Below are positions 1 to 5,868 of a stretch of DNA of 19,388 bases, in pieces. The position numbers and the translations under genes were made by a program. How positions within the stretch are numbered: position 1 is the stretch's first letter; every line of letters starts with the position of its first letter. Origin of the DNA: Lachnospiraceae bacterium (lineage in GTDB: Bacteria; Bacillota; Clostridia; Lachnospirales; Lachnospiraceae); assembly GCA_900770345.1 (NCBI GenBank), contig CAAGKF010000224.1:1-19388 (forward strand), written 5' to 3'. The notes beneath the pieces are model-generated. The model ran no database searches. It was not told the origin of the DNA and saw only the letters and a program-made list of their open reading frames with translations.

Positions 1-1
1 C

Positions 2-385
2 GACATCGGTGGTCTGCTGTACATACTGATCGAGCTTGCCTGGCGTGGGTGGAGTCACTGGACGATGTTTGTCCTGGGAGGTCTGTGTTTTATCTGCCTG
101 GGGCTGATCAATGAGGTTCTGCCCTGGGAGATGCCGCTGTGGCAGCAGGTCCTGATTGGCGCCTGCATTATTACAGCACTGGAATTTTTGACCGGGTGCA
201 TCGTTAATCTGTGGCTTTGCTGGGGCGTCTGGGATTACAGCAGCATGCCGGGTAACATCTTGGGACAGATTTGCCCGCAGTATATGCTGCTGTGGCTGCC
301 AGTAAGCCTAGCAGGCATTGTGCTGGATGACTGGCTGCGATATCTGTTTTGGGGAGAGGAGAGACCACATTATAATTGGTTTTAA
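2..385 (+). CDS. PF06541-type (putative ABC_trans_CmpB) membrane protein, 3' part only
   Basis: The reading frame is open from base 2 through the first in-frame ATG at 65, so the gene starts left of the window and only its C-terminal ~127 residues are visible. The visible start contains a glycine pair, then an Ile-Glu and a Trp-Arg-Gly-Trp-Ser-His stretch, then a GGLCF hydrophobic segment. Further on come a Glu in a membrane segment followed by TGCIVN, WDYS, N-x-x-GQICPQY and a C-terminal helix ending LDDWLR. I recognise this order as the PF06541 family ('putative ABC-transporter type IV'), small polytopic membrane proteins common in Lachnospiraceae. Several hydrophobic helices are evident. 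The biochemical role is unknown and the ABC label rests only on the family name. No neighbour on the visible side is co-directional within 250 bp. Confidence 0.72.
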   Translation, partial: DIGGLLYILIELAWRGWSHWTMFVLGGLCFICLGLINEVLPWEMPLWQQVLIGACIITALEFLTGCIVNLWLCWGVWDYSSMPGNILGQICPQYMLLWLPVSLAGIVLDDWLRYLFWGEERPHYNWF

Positions 386-392
386 AATAATG

Positions 393-445
393 TTAAAATG
401 CGATTTAAAAGATACAAAAATGACGTCTTTTAAATCACATTTTAA
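393..445. repeat. 20-bp inverted repeat, possible terminator of the upstream gene
   Basis: The left arm is 393-412 (TTAAAATGCGATTTAAAAGA) and the right arm is 426-445. They are exact reverse complements except at one position, which is C/A read on the plus strand but a G-U wobble in minus-strand RNA. The loop is 13 bases. The stem is almost entirely A/T, begins 7 bases after the upstream stop codon, and the nearest long T-run is ~20 bases further on (466-478). It is therefore a poor textbook rho-independent terminator, although position suggests that role. A decayed miniature element is an alternative. Confidence 0.6.
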
Positions 446-480
446 TGGGAAGGATTTCTTTAAATTTCTTTTTTTTTGAA

Positions 481-515
481 TTTGCCATTCTTTCAGTCGG
501 ATTTTGCCATTCTTT
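481..515. repeat. Pair of 13-bp direct repeats, 22-bp period
   Basis: TTTGCCATTCTTT occurs at 481-493 and again at 503-515. The 22-base period places both copies on the same face of the helix. They lie in the non-coding stretch between the PF06541 gene and the metal-efflux promoter. They may be binding sites for a regulator, or the remnant of a mobile-element end, since multi-copy end repeats occur in some IS families. No transposase fragment is visible nearby. Confidence 0.5.
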
Positions 516-557
516 TTGGCGGCATACAACAAAAATGAAAAGGCAGGAAAAAACAGA

Positions 558-585
558 TTGACATTTGTCGTAAGAAAGCTATAAT
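558..585 (+). promoter_or_regulatory. Sigma-A promoter of the metal-efflux operon
   Basis: TTGACA at 558-563 and TATAAT at 580-585 are separated by 16 bases. Both hexamers match the consensus exactly. Transcription would begin near 592, upstream of the palindromic operator at 606-625. Confidence 0.85.
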
Positions 586-607
586 AAATATATAAATATA
601 TAAATAT
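584..607. repeat. Three tandem ATAAATAT octamers between promoter and operator
   Basis: Three perfect copies of ATAAATAT run from 584 to 607. They begin inside the -10 box and end at the operator palindrome. Slippage here would change the distance between the start of transcription and the operator in 8-bp steps. Confidence 0.75.
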
Positions 608-625
608 ATGAACAATTGTTCATAT
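606..625. promoter_or_regulatory. ArsR/SmtB-type operator (perfect 20-bp palindrome)
   Basis: ATATGAACAATTGTTCATAT is a perfect palindrome. It carries the TGAA...TTCA half-site pattern of SmtB/CadC/CzrA operators. It lies just downstream of the predicted transcription start and upstream of the regulator's ribosome site, as expected for autorepression of a metal-efflux operon. The ATG at 624 lies in this operator and has no ribosome site, so it is not used as the start codon. Confidence 0.85.
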
Positions 626-650
626 GAATAAAAGAAAGGGAGGGAAGCCT

Positions 651-1013
651 GTGGCAATAAATGATGTGGAATGCTGTGATTTTTATCAGGTCCACGAGGA
701 TGTTGTGAAAGCGGTGAAAGAAAAAATGCCGGATGAGGATCAGCTGTATGATCTGGCGGAGATATTCAAGGTATTCGGTGATTCCACAAGGATAAAGATC
801 CTTTATGTTCTGTCAGAATCGGAGATGTGTGTGTGTGATATTGCGCAGCTTTTAAACATGAACCAGTCCGCTATCTCCCATCAGCTCAGGATCTTAAAGC
901 AGAGCCGCCTGGTGAAGAGCCGCAGAGACGGGAGGGCTGTATTTTATTCCCTGGATGACAGTCATGTAAAGACGATCATGGATCAGGGTATGGAGCATAT
1001 GCAGGAGCAATAA
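651..1013 (+). CDS. cadC: CadC-like ArsR/SmtB family metal-responsive repressor
   Basis: A winged-helix repressor of 120 residues that should release its operator on binding Zn, Cd or Pb. I chose the GTG at 651 because GGGAGGG lies 6 bases before it; the in-frame ATG at 624 is in the operator. Cys8-Cys9 near the N-terminus plus Cys60 and Cys62 in the EMCVCD motif reproduce the thiolate alpha3N site of CadC. Asp103/His105 and His116/Glu119 reproduce the DxH...HxxE alpha5 zinc site of SmtB and CzrA, so both sensing sites look intact. The recognition helix lies around residues 70-84 (NQSAISHQLRILK). The gene is first in an operon with an HMA-domain protein and a P1B ATPase. The family call is secure; the metal preference is inferred from these ligands. 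Confidence 0.9.
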   Translation: MAINDVECCDFYQVHEDVVKAVKEKMPDEDQLYDLAEIFKVFGDSTRIKILYVLSESEMCVCDIAQLLNMNQSAISHQLRILKQSRLVKSRRDGRAVFYSLDDSHVKTIMDQGMEHMQEQ

Positions 1014-1063
1014 AAGTATTGATCAGAAATGTAATGTAAAAATAATTTCAGGAGGATAAGAAA

Positions 1064-1282
1064 ATGAAGAAAAAATTCAAATTAACAGATTTGGACTGCG
1101 CCAACTGTGCGGCAAAGATGGAAAGTGCCATCAAAAAAATTGACGGAGTCACAGATGCAAACGTAAGCTTTATGGCTCAGAAAATGACAATTGAGGCAGA
1201 TGATGCCAGGTTTGATGAGATCATGAAGGAAGTAGCGGCTGCGTGTAAAAAAATTGAACCTGACTGTATTATTAATATGTAA
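1064..1282 (+). CDS. Stand-alone heavy-metal-associated (HMA) domain protein, CopZ-like fold
   Basis: A 72-residue protein that is a single HMA domain: a short strand, the metal loop LDCANCAAKME with Cys12 and Cys15, a helix, then an Asp/Glu-rich C-terminal half. A ribosome site AGGAGG lies 8 bases before the ATG. The downstream ATPase lacks the N-terminal HMA domain normally present in ZntA/CadA, so this looks like that domain as a separate polypeptide. It may hand over metal to the pump or buffer it. The acidic Asp before the first Cys (DCxxC) is typical of Zn/Cd/Pb rather than Cu domains. It lies 50 bases after cadC and 65 bases before the ATPase, in the same operon. Confidence 0.88.
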   Translation: MKKKFKLTDLDCANCAAKMESAIKKIDGVTDANVSFMAQKMTIEADDARFDEIMKEVAAACKKIEPDCIINM

Positions 1283-1347
1283 GGCAGAGGAGGCACAGAT
1301 CAACAGCAGTGTATCTGCCGCCTCCGGTATGCGGAAAGGAAGCTGAC

Positions 1348-3273
1348 ATGACGAAAAAGCAGAAAAAGATGCTGACGAGGATTCTTCTGACGTTTGCGGT
1401 ATATATAAGCCTGGCTGTGGCTGATTACACAGGACTGCTGACGGCAACGGGCAGATGGGGGCGTCCGGCGCTGTATCTGGTGCCGTATTTTATGATCGGC
1501 TGGGATATTATTTTTAAAGCGCTGCGCAATATAAGGAACGGGCAGATATTTGACGAGAATTTTCTGATGACAGTAGCGACTCTCGGTGCCCTTGGAGTGG
1601 GAGAATACTCGGAAGCAGTGGCTGTGATGCTTTTTTATCAGGTGGGAGAGCTGTTTCAGAGTTATGCGGTAAACCGGTCCCGGCAGTCCATTACGGAACT
1701 GATGGATATCTGTCCGGAGTATGCCAATATCGAAGAAGACGGACAGTTAAAGCAGGTGGATCCGGATGAGGTTCAGATCGGAGATGTAATCGTCATCAGA
1801 GCGGGAGAGAGAGTACCGTTGGACGGAAAAGTAATTTTCGGTGATTCCATGGTGGATACTTCAGCTCTCACGGGAGAATCCGTGCCGAGGAAGATTTCGG
1901 TGGGAGATGATATTATCAGCGGCTGCGTCAACGGAAGCGGACTTTTGCGTGTACAGGTTACAAAGGAATTTGATGACTCTACTGTGGCCAAGATACTGGA
2001 GCTGGTGGAAAATGCCAGCAGCAAAAAGGCCCAAGTGGAGAATTTTATTACCCGTTTTGCCCGATATTATACACCGGCAGTTGTAGCGGGCGCAGTGATT
2101 CTTGCGGTGGTTCCTCCGCTTGTCCTTGGCGGTCCGTGGGGAGAATGGGTCAGAAGGGCCTGTACCTTTCTGGTTATTTCCTGCCCCTGTGCTCTGGTTA
2201 TTTCTGTCCCCATGAGCTTTTTTTCCGGAATCGGCGCTGCTTCCAAAAGAGGAGTGCTGGTAAAGGGAAGCAATTATCTGGAGGCTTTATCAGGGATCCA
2301 TACCATTGTATTTGATAAAACAGGGACCCTGACAAAGGGTGAATTTAAAGTGACAGGAATCTGGCCGGAAGAGGTGAAAACAGCTGTTTCGGAAACTATA
2401 TCTGGAGAAAAGGATTGCCGGGAAAATGAAGCCCGGCAGTCCGAACAGGATCTTCTGGAGCTGGCGGCACTGGCAGAAAGCTATTCGGATCATCCGATTT
2501 CCCGGTCTATCCGTGAAGCCTGGGGAAAAGAAGCAGATATGAGCAGGGTGACAGACGCAGAGGAAATCTCCGGCCACGGCATCAGGGCTGTGATCGACGG
2601 ACACCAGGTTCTGGCGGGAAACGGGCGTCTGATGGAGCAGATGGGTGTTGCTTATAAGGAATGTGAATCCATCGGTACTGTTGTATATGTGGCGGAAGAC
2701 GGTCTGTTTAAGGGAGCTGTTGTTATTTCTGACACAATAAAAGAGGGAGCGTCAGAGGCAGTCAGAAGTCTGAAAAAGACATGTGCCGCAAAAACAGTGA
2801 TGCTGACCGGAGATAAGAAATCTGTGGGAGAGGCAGTGGCACATCAGCTGGGAATAGATGAGGTCTATACGGAACTGCTTCCCGGTGATAAAGTTGAGAA
2901 AGTGGAGATCATGCTGAAGGAGTTGGAGGGGAAAGGAAAGCTGGCCTTTGTGGGAGACGGAATCAACGATGCTCCTGTTCTTTCCAGAGCCGATATCGGC
3001 ATCGCCATGGGAAGCATGGGATCGGATGCTGCCATTGAGGCGGCCGATATCGTGCTGATGGATGATGATCCCGCCAAGATCGCCGATGTGGTGCGCATTT
3101 CCAGAAAGACAATGTCCATTGTAAAGCAGAACATCATTTTTGCGCTGGGAGTAAAGGCACTGGTGCTTTTGATGGGAGCTTTCGGCGCGGCCAATATGTG
3201 GGAGGCCGTGTTTGCGGATGTAGGTGTCTCAGTGATCGCCATTATCAATGCCATGAGGGCATTGTCGCTGTAA
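1348..3273 (+). CDS. zntA: Zn/Cd/Pb-exporting P1B-2 type ATPase (ZntA/CadA family)
   Basis: A 641-residue inner-membrane pump that exports divalent soft metals using ATP. Visible motifs in order: actuator TGES (175-178), transmembrane Cys279-Pro-Cys281, phosphorylation site DKTGT (Asp323), His-Pro dipeptide (382-383) of the nucleotide domain, TGDK (487-490), hinge GDGINDAP (536-543), then Lys603 and Asp624 in the last two helices. The CPC plus distal Lys and Asp, 21 residues apart, are the P1B-2 signature that defines Zn/Cd/Pb selectivity. The protein starts directly with its first membrane helices and has no N-terminal HMA domain, which is encoded separately upstream. I chose ATG 1348 (AGGA 7 bases before it) over an in-frame GTG at 1309, whose nearest ribosome site is too far away. 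It is last in the cadC operon and is followed by a terminator. Confidence 0.93.
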   Translation: MTKKQKKMLTRILLTFAVYISLAVADYTGLLTATGRWGRPALYLVPYFMIGWDIIFKALRNIRNGQIFDENFLMTVATLGALGVGEYSEAVAVMLFYQVGELFQSYAVNRSRQSITELMDICPEYANIEEDGQLKQVDPDEVQIGDVIVIRAGERVPLDGKVIFGDSMVDTSALTGESVPRKISVGDDIISGCVNGSGLLRVQVTKEFDDSTVAKILELVENASSKKAQVENFITRFARYYTPAVVAGAVILAVVPPLVLGGPWGEWVRRACTFLVISCPCALVISVPMSFFSGIGAASKRGVLVKGSNYLEALSGIHTIVFDKTGTLTKGEFKVTGIWPEEVKTAVSETISGEKDCRENEARQSEQDLLELAALAESYSDHPISRSIREAWGKEADMSRVTDAEEISGHGIRAVIDGHQVLAGNGRLMEQMGVAYKECESIGTVVYVAEDGLFKGAVVISDTIKEGASEAVRSLKKTCAAKTVMLTGDKKSVGEAVAHQLGIDEVYTELLPGDKVEKVEIMLKELEGKGKLAFVGDGINDAPVLSRADIGIAMGSMGSDAAIEAADIVLMDDDPAKIADVVRISRKTMSIVKQNIIFALGVKALVLLMGAFGAANMWEAVFADVGVSVIAIINAMRALSL

Positions 3274-3337
3274 AAATCACAAGGAGCAGTTGATCTGCGG
3301 TTTTTCAATCGTCAAATCAGCTGCTCCTTGTGATTTT
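3273..3337. terminator. Bidirectional terminator between zntA and nitroreductase
   Basis: A 22-bp stem: left arm 3273-3294, right arm 3316-3337, with one T-G wobble and a 21-base loop. The plus-strand transcript ends in TTTT and the minus-strand transcript in TTTTT. The stop codons of both convergent genes touch the stem, so it can end transcription from both sides. Confidence 0.88.
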
Positions 3338-3905
3338 ATAAAAGTATATCCTCCAGGCTTCTCTTGGGAACGTAATGTACCTGATTTTCATCGCGGTAAT
3401 AGGTGGTATCTTTGTTTTCTCCCAGAGGAACAATGTGTACCTCTTCTTTTGGTTTACCGAGGGCCAGTACCAGACCAACTGAGTAATCTGCGGGGCTGAG
3501 ATTTAAAAGCTCCAGAATCTCCGCACGGCGGCAGCTTCCGATCATACAGCCGCCGTAGCCCTTTTCTGCGGCGGACAGCATGATGGTCTGGGCCGCAATT
3601 CCTTCGTCCCATTGTTTATTTTTCGCTATGGACAGATCGCAGAGAATAACAATATATGCGCTGGGGCGTTCGCCGGGAACGGGCCCGTCCCAGTCTTTCA
3701 GAGCGCCTGCCCACATAATATTTGGGAACATGGCGGCACAATCTTCTTTGGTGTGAAGAGTTTTAAACTTCAGAGGCTGACAGTTGGCAGTGCAGCCGGT
3801 AAGGCGTGCTGTATCAACCATATCCTTCAGTTCCTCAAGAGAAATTGGTGATTCCTCATAAAAGCGACGGTAAGAACGGCATTTTGTTACAAGGTCTTTT
3901 AACAT
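3336..3905 (-). CDS. Nitroreductase-family FMN-dependent oxidoreductase
   Basis: A 189-residue flavoprotein of the nitroreductase family, NAD(P)H-dependent reductases acting on nitro compounds, quinones or other electrophiles. Evidence is the N-terminal TKCRSYRRF motif for FMN phosphate, the segment TARLTGCTANCQPLKF, the central helix AAQTIMLSAAEKGYGGCMIGSCRR typical of the family (given here as landmarks), and the C-terminal LALGKPKE. The start at 3905 is set by AAGGAGG directly upstream; the frame is open further upstream but that extension runs into the preceding gene. It lies 43 bases after the DtxR-type regulator on the same strand and is probably co-transcribed. The substrate cannot be told. 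A possible link to metal or redox stress rests on neighbourhood only. Confidence 0.85.
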   Translation of the reverse strand: MLKDLVTKCRSYRRFYEESPISLEELKDMVDTARLTGCTANCQPLKFKTLHTKEDCAAMFPNIMWAGALKDWDGPVPGERPSAYIVILCDLSIAKNKQWDEGIAAQTIMLSAAEKGYGGCMIGSCRRAEILELLNLSPADYSVGLVLALGKPKEEVHIVPLGENKDTTYYRDENQVHYVPKRSLEDILL

Positions 3906-3948
3906 ATGAACCTCCTTTATGATAAAATATTGGCTGAACAGCGGGAAA

Positions 3949-4344
3949 TCAGAGAAGTCCGGAATCTTCCGGAAGCTCCTTTCCCTGGGTGATGTGGCGT
4001 TTAATTGCGTCAAAGGTCTGTACGCTCAGTACATGCTCCATACGGCAGGCATCTTCTACTGCTGTTTTGGGATCTACTCCCAGATAAATAAGCCAGTTAG
4101 ACAGCATGGTGTGGCGTTCAAACATGGTAGTAGCAATGGCCTGGCCGGAAGGCGTCAGAGTGATATGTCCCTGATCATTTACCAGGATATAACCGTTTTC
4201 ACGAAGATTTTTCATGGCTACACTGACGCTGGGCTTGGAAAAGCTCAGTTCGTTGGCTATATCGATGGAGCGCACATAAGGGCGCTGCAGGCTGATCATG
4301 TAGATCGTTTCCAGATAGTTTTCTGCAGATTCCTGAATTTTCAA
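3949..4344 (-). CDS. DtxR/IdeR-family metal-dependent repressor, short form
   Basis: A 131-residue regulator with an N-terminal winged helix (about 1-65, SAENYLETIYMI then FSKPSVSVAMKNL) and a metal-binding dimerisation domain, but no C-terminal SH3-like domain. This is the length of MntR rather than DtxR. Ligand positions look DtxR-like: His78, and Cys100, Glu103 and His104 in EDACRMEHVLS. MntR has Glu where Cys100 lies, and its Asp8 position is Asn9 here. I infer Fe(II) rather than Mn(II) sensing. The start is a TTG at 4344, preceded by GGGAGAG; no better ATG is in frame. It lies upstream of the nitroreductase. A DtxR-like box at 5540-5557, before the FeoB-associated gene, is a plausible target. 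Confidence 0.86.
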   Translation of the reverse strand: MKIQESAENYLETIYMISLQRPYVRSIDIANELSFSKPSVSVAMKNLRENGYILVNDQGHITLTPSGQAIATTMFERHTMLSNWLIYLGVDPKTAVEDACRMEHVLSVQTFDAIKRHITQGKELPEDSGLL

Positions 4345-4420
4345 TGTAATCTCTCCCTCACATCATATGGTATTTATTGGGTTAAGTTTATCATACAAAA
4401 ATTGGATTGACAAATGATAT

Positions 4421-5417
4421 CTAAGCGTTGAATACATATCTATCCAGCCGGTCAAAAGCCTCCTTTACTCTGGAAAGCGGAAGAGCCAGATTAATGCGCA
4501 GGTGGCACGAACCGTGGAACATGGTTCCGTCCTGGATGGCAACACCTGCATCCCAGGCGGATTTTTCTACATCTTCAATAGTTTTTCCGTGAGATCTGCA
4601 CCACTGGGTGCAGTCTGCAAACAGCATATAAGTGCCTTCAGGACGTGCTGCTTCCACACCCCTGAAATGTTCTTTTATGTAGCTGCAGGCGTAGTCGATA
4701 TTTGCTGTAATAACCTGCCGCAGCTCATCCACCCATTCATAACCCTCCGGCTTGTAGGCTCCGATCAGGGCGTGCATGGAGAGAACATTCATGCTGTTGT
4801 AATGGGACAGAGAGGATTCTTTATTCACGCGTTCGCGAATATATTTATTGTAAATGATATGATAGCTTCCTACCAGACCGGCCAGGTTAAAGGTTTTGGA
4901 AGGTGCATACAGAGCTACAGTACGCATTTTTGCATCCTCGGAAATGCTTTGGGTAGGGATATTCATCCTTTTTCAGTTCGGAATGCACGATATGATATCC
5001 GTTGTTGGTCAGGCTGTTGGTGAAGCCGATATAAGTAGGTTTATGTACAAGAACATTGTCGCCGCGGGAGCAGAATACATTCAGAGCGCTGATTACGCCG
5101 CCCAGAACGCCATTTTCGTAACCGATGCATTCCCGGGTGAGGCCGGAAACATCGTTGCGCATTTCCTGCCATCTGATGATGGAATTAAAATATTCTTCTC
5201 TCGGCGAAAAGTAACCGTAGGCAGGATGTTTTGTTCTTTCAATGATCGTTTCCGGAACTGTGGGAACGGTGGGAAAATTCATATCGGCAACCCACATGGG
5301 AATAATGTCAAAACCTTCCTTCGGAGGAAGAGGGGCTGTGGGAGAAGATCCCAGACCATCCACTGCCAGGGCATCCATATTGCGGCGATCCATAATGGAA
5401 GTAAAATCATATTTCAT
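4421..5417 (-). pseudogene. MalY/PatB-type PLP-dependent C-S lyase, broken by internal deletion
   Basis: The 5' part (5417 down to about 4962) encodes residues 1-152 of a MalY/PatB aminotransferase-fold C-S lyase (cystathionine beta-lyase type), including MWVADMNFP and YGYFSP. The 3' part, in another frame from about 4964 down to 4421, encodes the family's C-terminal half with the PLP lysine in YAPSKTFNLAGL, ending in TAG. Between SELKKDE and IPTQSISEDAK about 60-65 family residues are missing, including the expected NPxGR loop and the Asp that contacts the PLP ring nitrogen. The frame changes at the junction (4958-4967). The first frame runs on as nonsense to 4887. The product cannot be a working enzyme. 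The 5' end has a ribosome site (AAAGGAAA) and an intact start, so loss may be recent. An assembly error is the alternative. Confidence 0.85.
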
Positions 5418-5505
5418 AACGGTATTTTCCTTTCTGTCTGATTGAACTATATTTGTTATTGTAACTTTAGAAAGGGAAAAAATCCAGAAGATATATGTTC
5501 CTTGA

Positions 5506-5534
5506 TTGACAAAATAAGAGTACAGTGATATTCT
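5506..5534 (+). promoter_or_regulatory. Promoter of the FeoB-associated gene
   Basis: TTGACA at 5506-5511 and TATTCT at 5529-5534, with a 17-base spacer. The start of transcription would fall near 5541, inside the inverted repeat at 5540-5557. Confidence 0.75.
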
Positions 5535-5557
5535 AAAAAAGTTAGAAATATCTAACT
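5531..5557. promoter_or_regulatory. DtxR/IdeR-like operator overlapping the transcription start
   Basis: AGTTAGA (5540-5546) and TCTAACT (5551-5557) form a 7-bp inverted repeat with a 4-base centre. TTCTAA (5531-5536) pairs in the same way with TTAGAA (5542-5547). This gives three alternating TCTAA/TTAGA half-sites about 9-11 bases apart. The TTAG...CTAA pattern resembles DtxR-family boxes. Its place at -10/+1 predicts repression, most simply by the DtxR-type regulator at 3949-4344. Confidence 0.6.
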
Positions 5558-5585
5558 CTAAAATAATATATAACAGGAGAATCGT

Positions 5586-5771
5586 ATGAACTTGGCAACA
5601 TTGATAGTTTTTCTTATACTGGCTGCAATGGTAGCTGCGGCTGTGCGGATTATAATAAAAGATAAGAAATCAGGGAAGGGATGCTCCGGATGTTCGGGAG
5701 AATGCGGCGGAAGCTGTGGCTGCCGCCGCGTGGAAAGTGACCTGGACAGAAAAAATATTACAGAAAAATAA
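5586..5771 (+). CDS. FeoB-associated Cys-rich membrane protein
   Basis: A 61-residue protein with one N-terminal membrane helix (about 3-24), a basic stretch (IIIKDKKSGKG), and a Cys/Gly cluster with Cys at 33, 36, 40, 44 and 46, then a charged tail. This matches the PF12669 FeoB-associated family, whose members usually follow feoB and are thought to assist ferrous iron uptake. No feoA or feoB is in the window, so here it is an orphan with its own promoter, an iron-box-like operator and its own terminator. A ribosome site (CAGGAGA) lies 6 bases before the ATG. The cysteines could bind Fe(II) or another metal; function within the family is not settled. Confidence 0.85.
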   Translation: MNLATLIVFLILAAMVAAAVRIIIKDKKSGKGCSGCSGECGGSCGCRRVESDLDRKNITEK

Positions 5772-5776
5772 GCAGA

Positions 5777-5811
5777 AAAAGGGCACCGGGAATGAATTCC
5801 GGTGCCCTTTT
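5777..5811. terminator. Terminator between the FeoB-associated gene and potD
   Basis: A 13-bp perfect stem, AAAAGGGCACCGG (5777-5789) with its complement at 5799-5811, and a 9-base loop. It has T-tracts in both directions (TTTT on plus, TTTTT on minus), so it can end both the small plus-strand gene and the minus-strand pot operon. Confidence 0.9.
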
Positions 5812-5834
5812 GAAAGCGAGTCTAAATTTATAGT

Positions 5835-5867
5835 ACGGAACAGAGCCGCAGGTCTCTGTACATCCGT
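5835..5867 (-). other. Imperfect stem-loop just downstream of potD
   Basis: ACGGA plus ACAGAG at 5835-5845 pair with CTCTGT (5854-5859) and TCCGT (5863-5867), with a 3-base bulge. It lies immediately after the potD stop codon on the minus strand and lacks a following T-tract. It could protect the 3' end of the mRNA or slow polymerase before the main terminator. Confidence 0.35.
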
Positions 5868-5868
5868 T

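Noticed and set aside
308..532. Small minus-strand frame over the left intergenic repeats
   Set aside because: Lys-rich sequence arising from the AT-rich repeats, overlapping the real plus-strand gene end; no ribosome site.
624..650. ATG at 624 as the start of the CadC-like repressor
   Set aside because: It lies inside the operator palindrome and has no ribosome site; the GTG at 651 follows GGGAGGG at proper spacing.
1309..1347. GTG at 1309 as the start of the metal ATPase
   Set aside because: The nearest ribosome-like site is ~15 bases away and the extra residues do not resemble the family; ATG 1348 has AGGA at 7 bases.
4345..4420. Promoter and metal box upstream of the DtxR-type regulator
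   Set aside because: TTGTCA is present on the minus strand but no -10 hexamer lies at 16-18 bases, and I see no clear palindrome; not strong enough to list.
4896..5441. 181-codon open frame on the plus strand
   Set aside because: Antisense to the broken MalY/PatB gene; no motif and no ribosome site.
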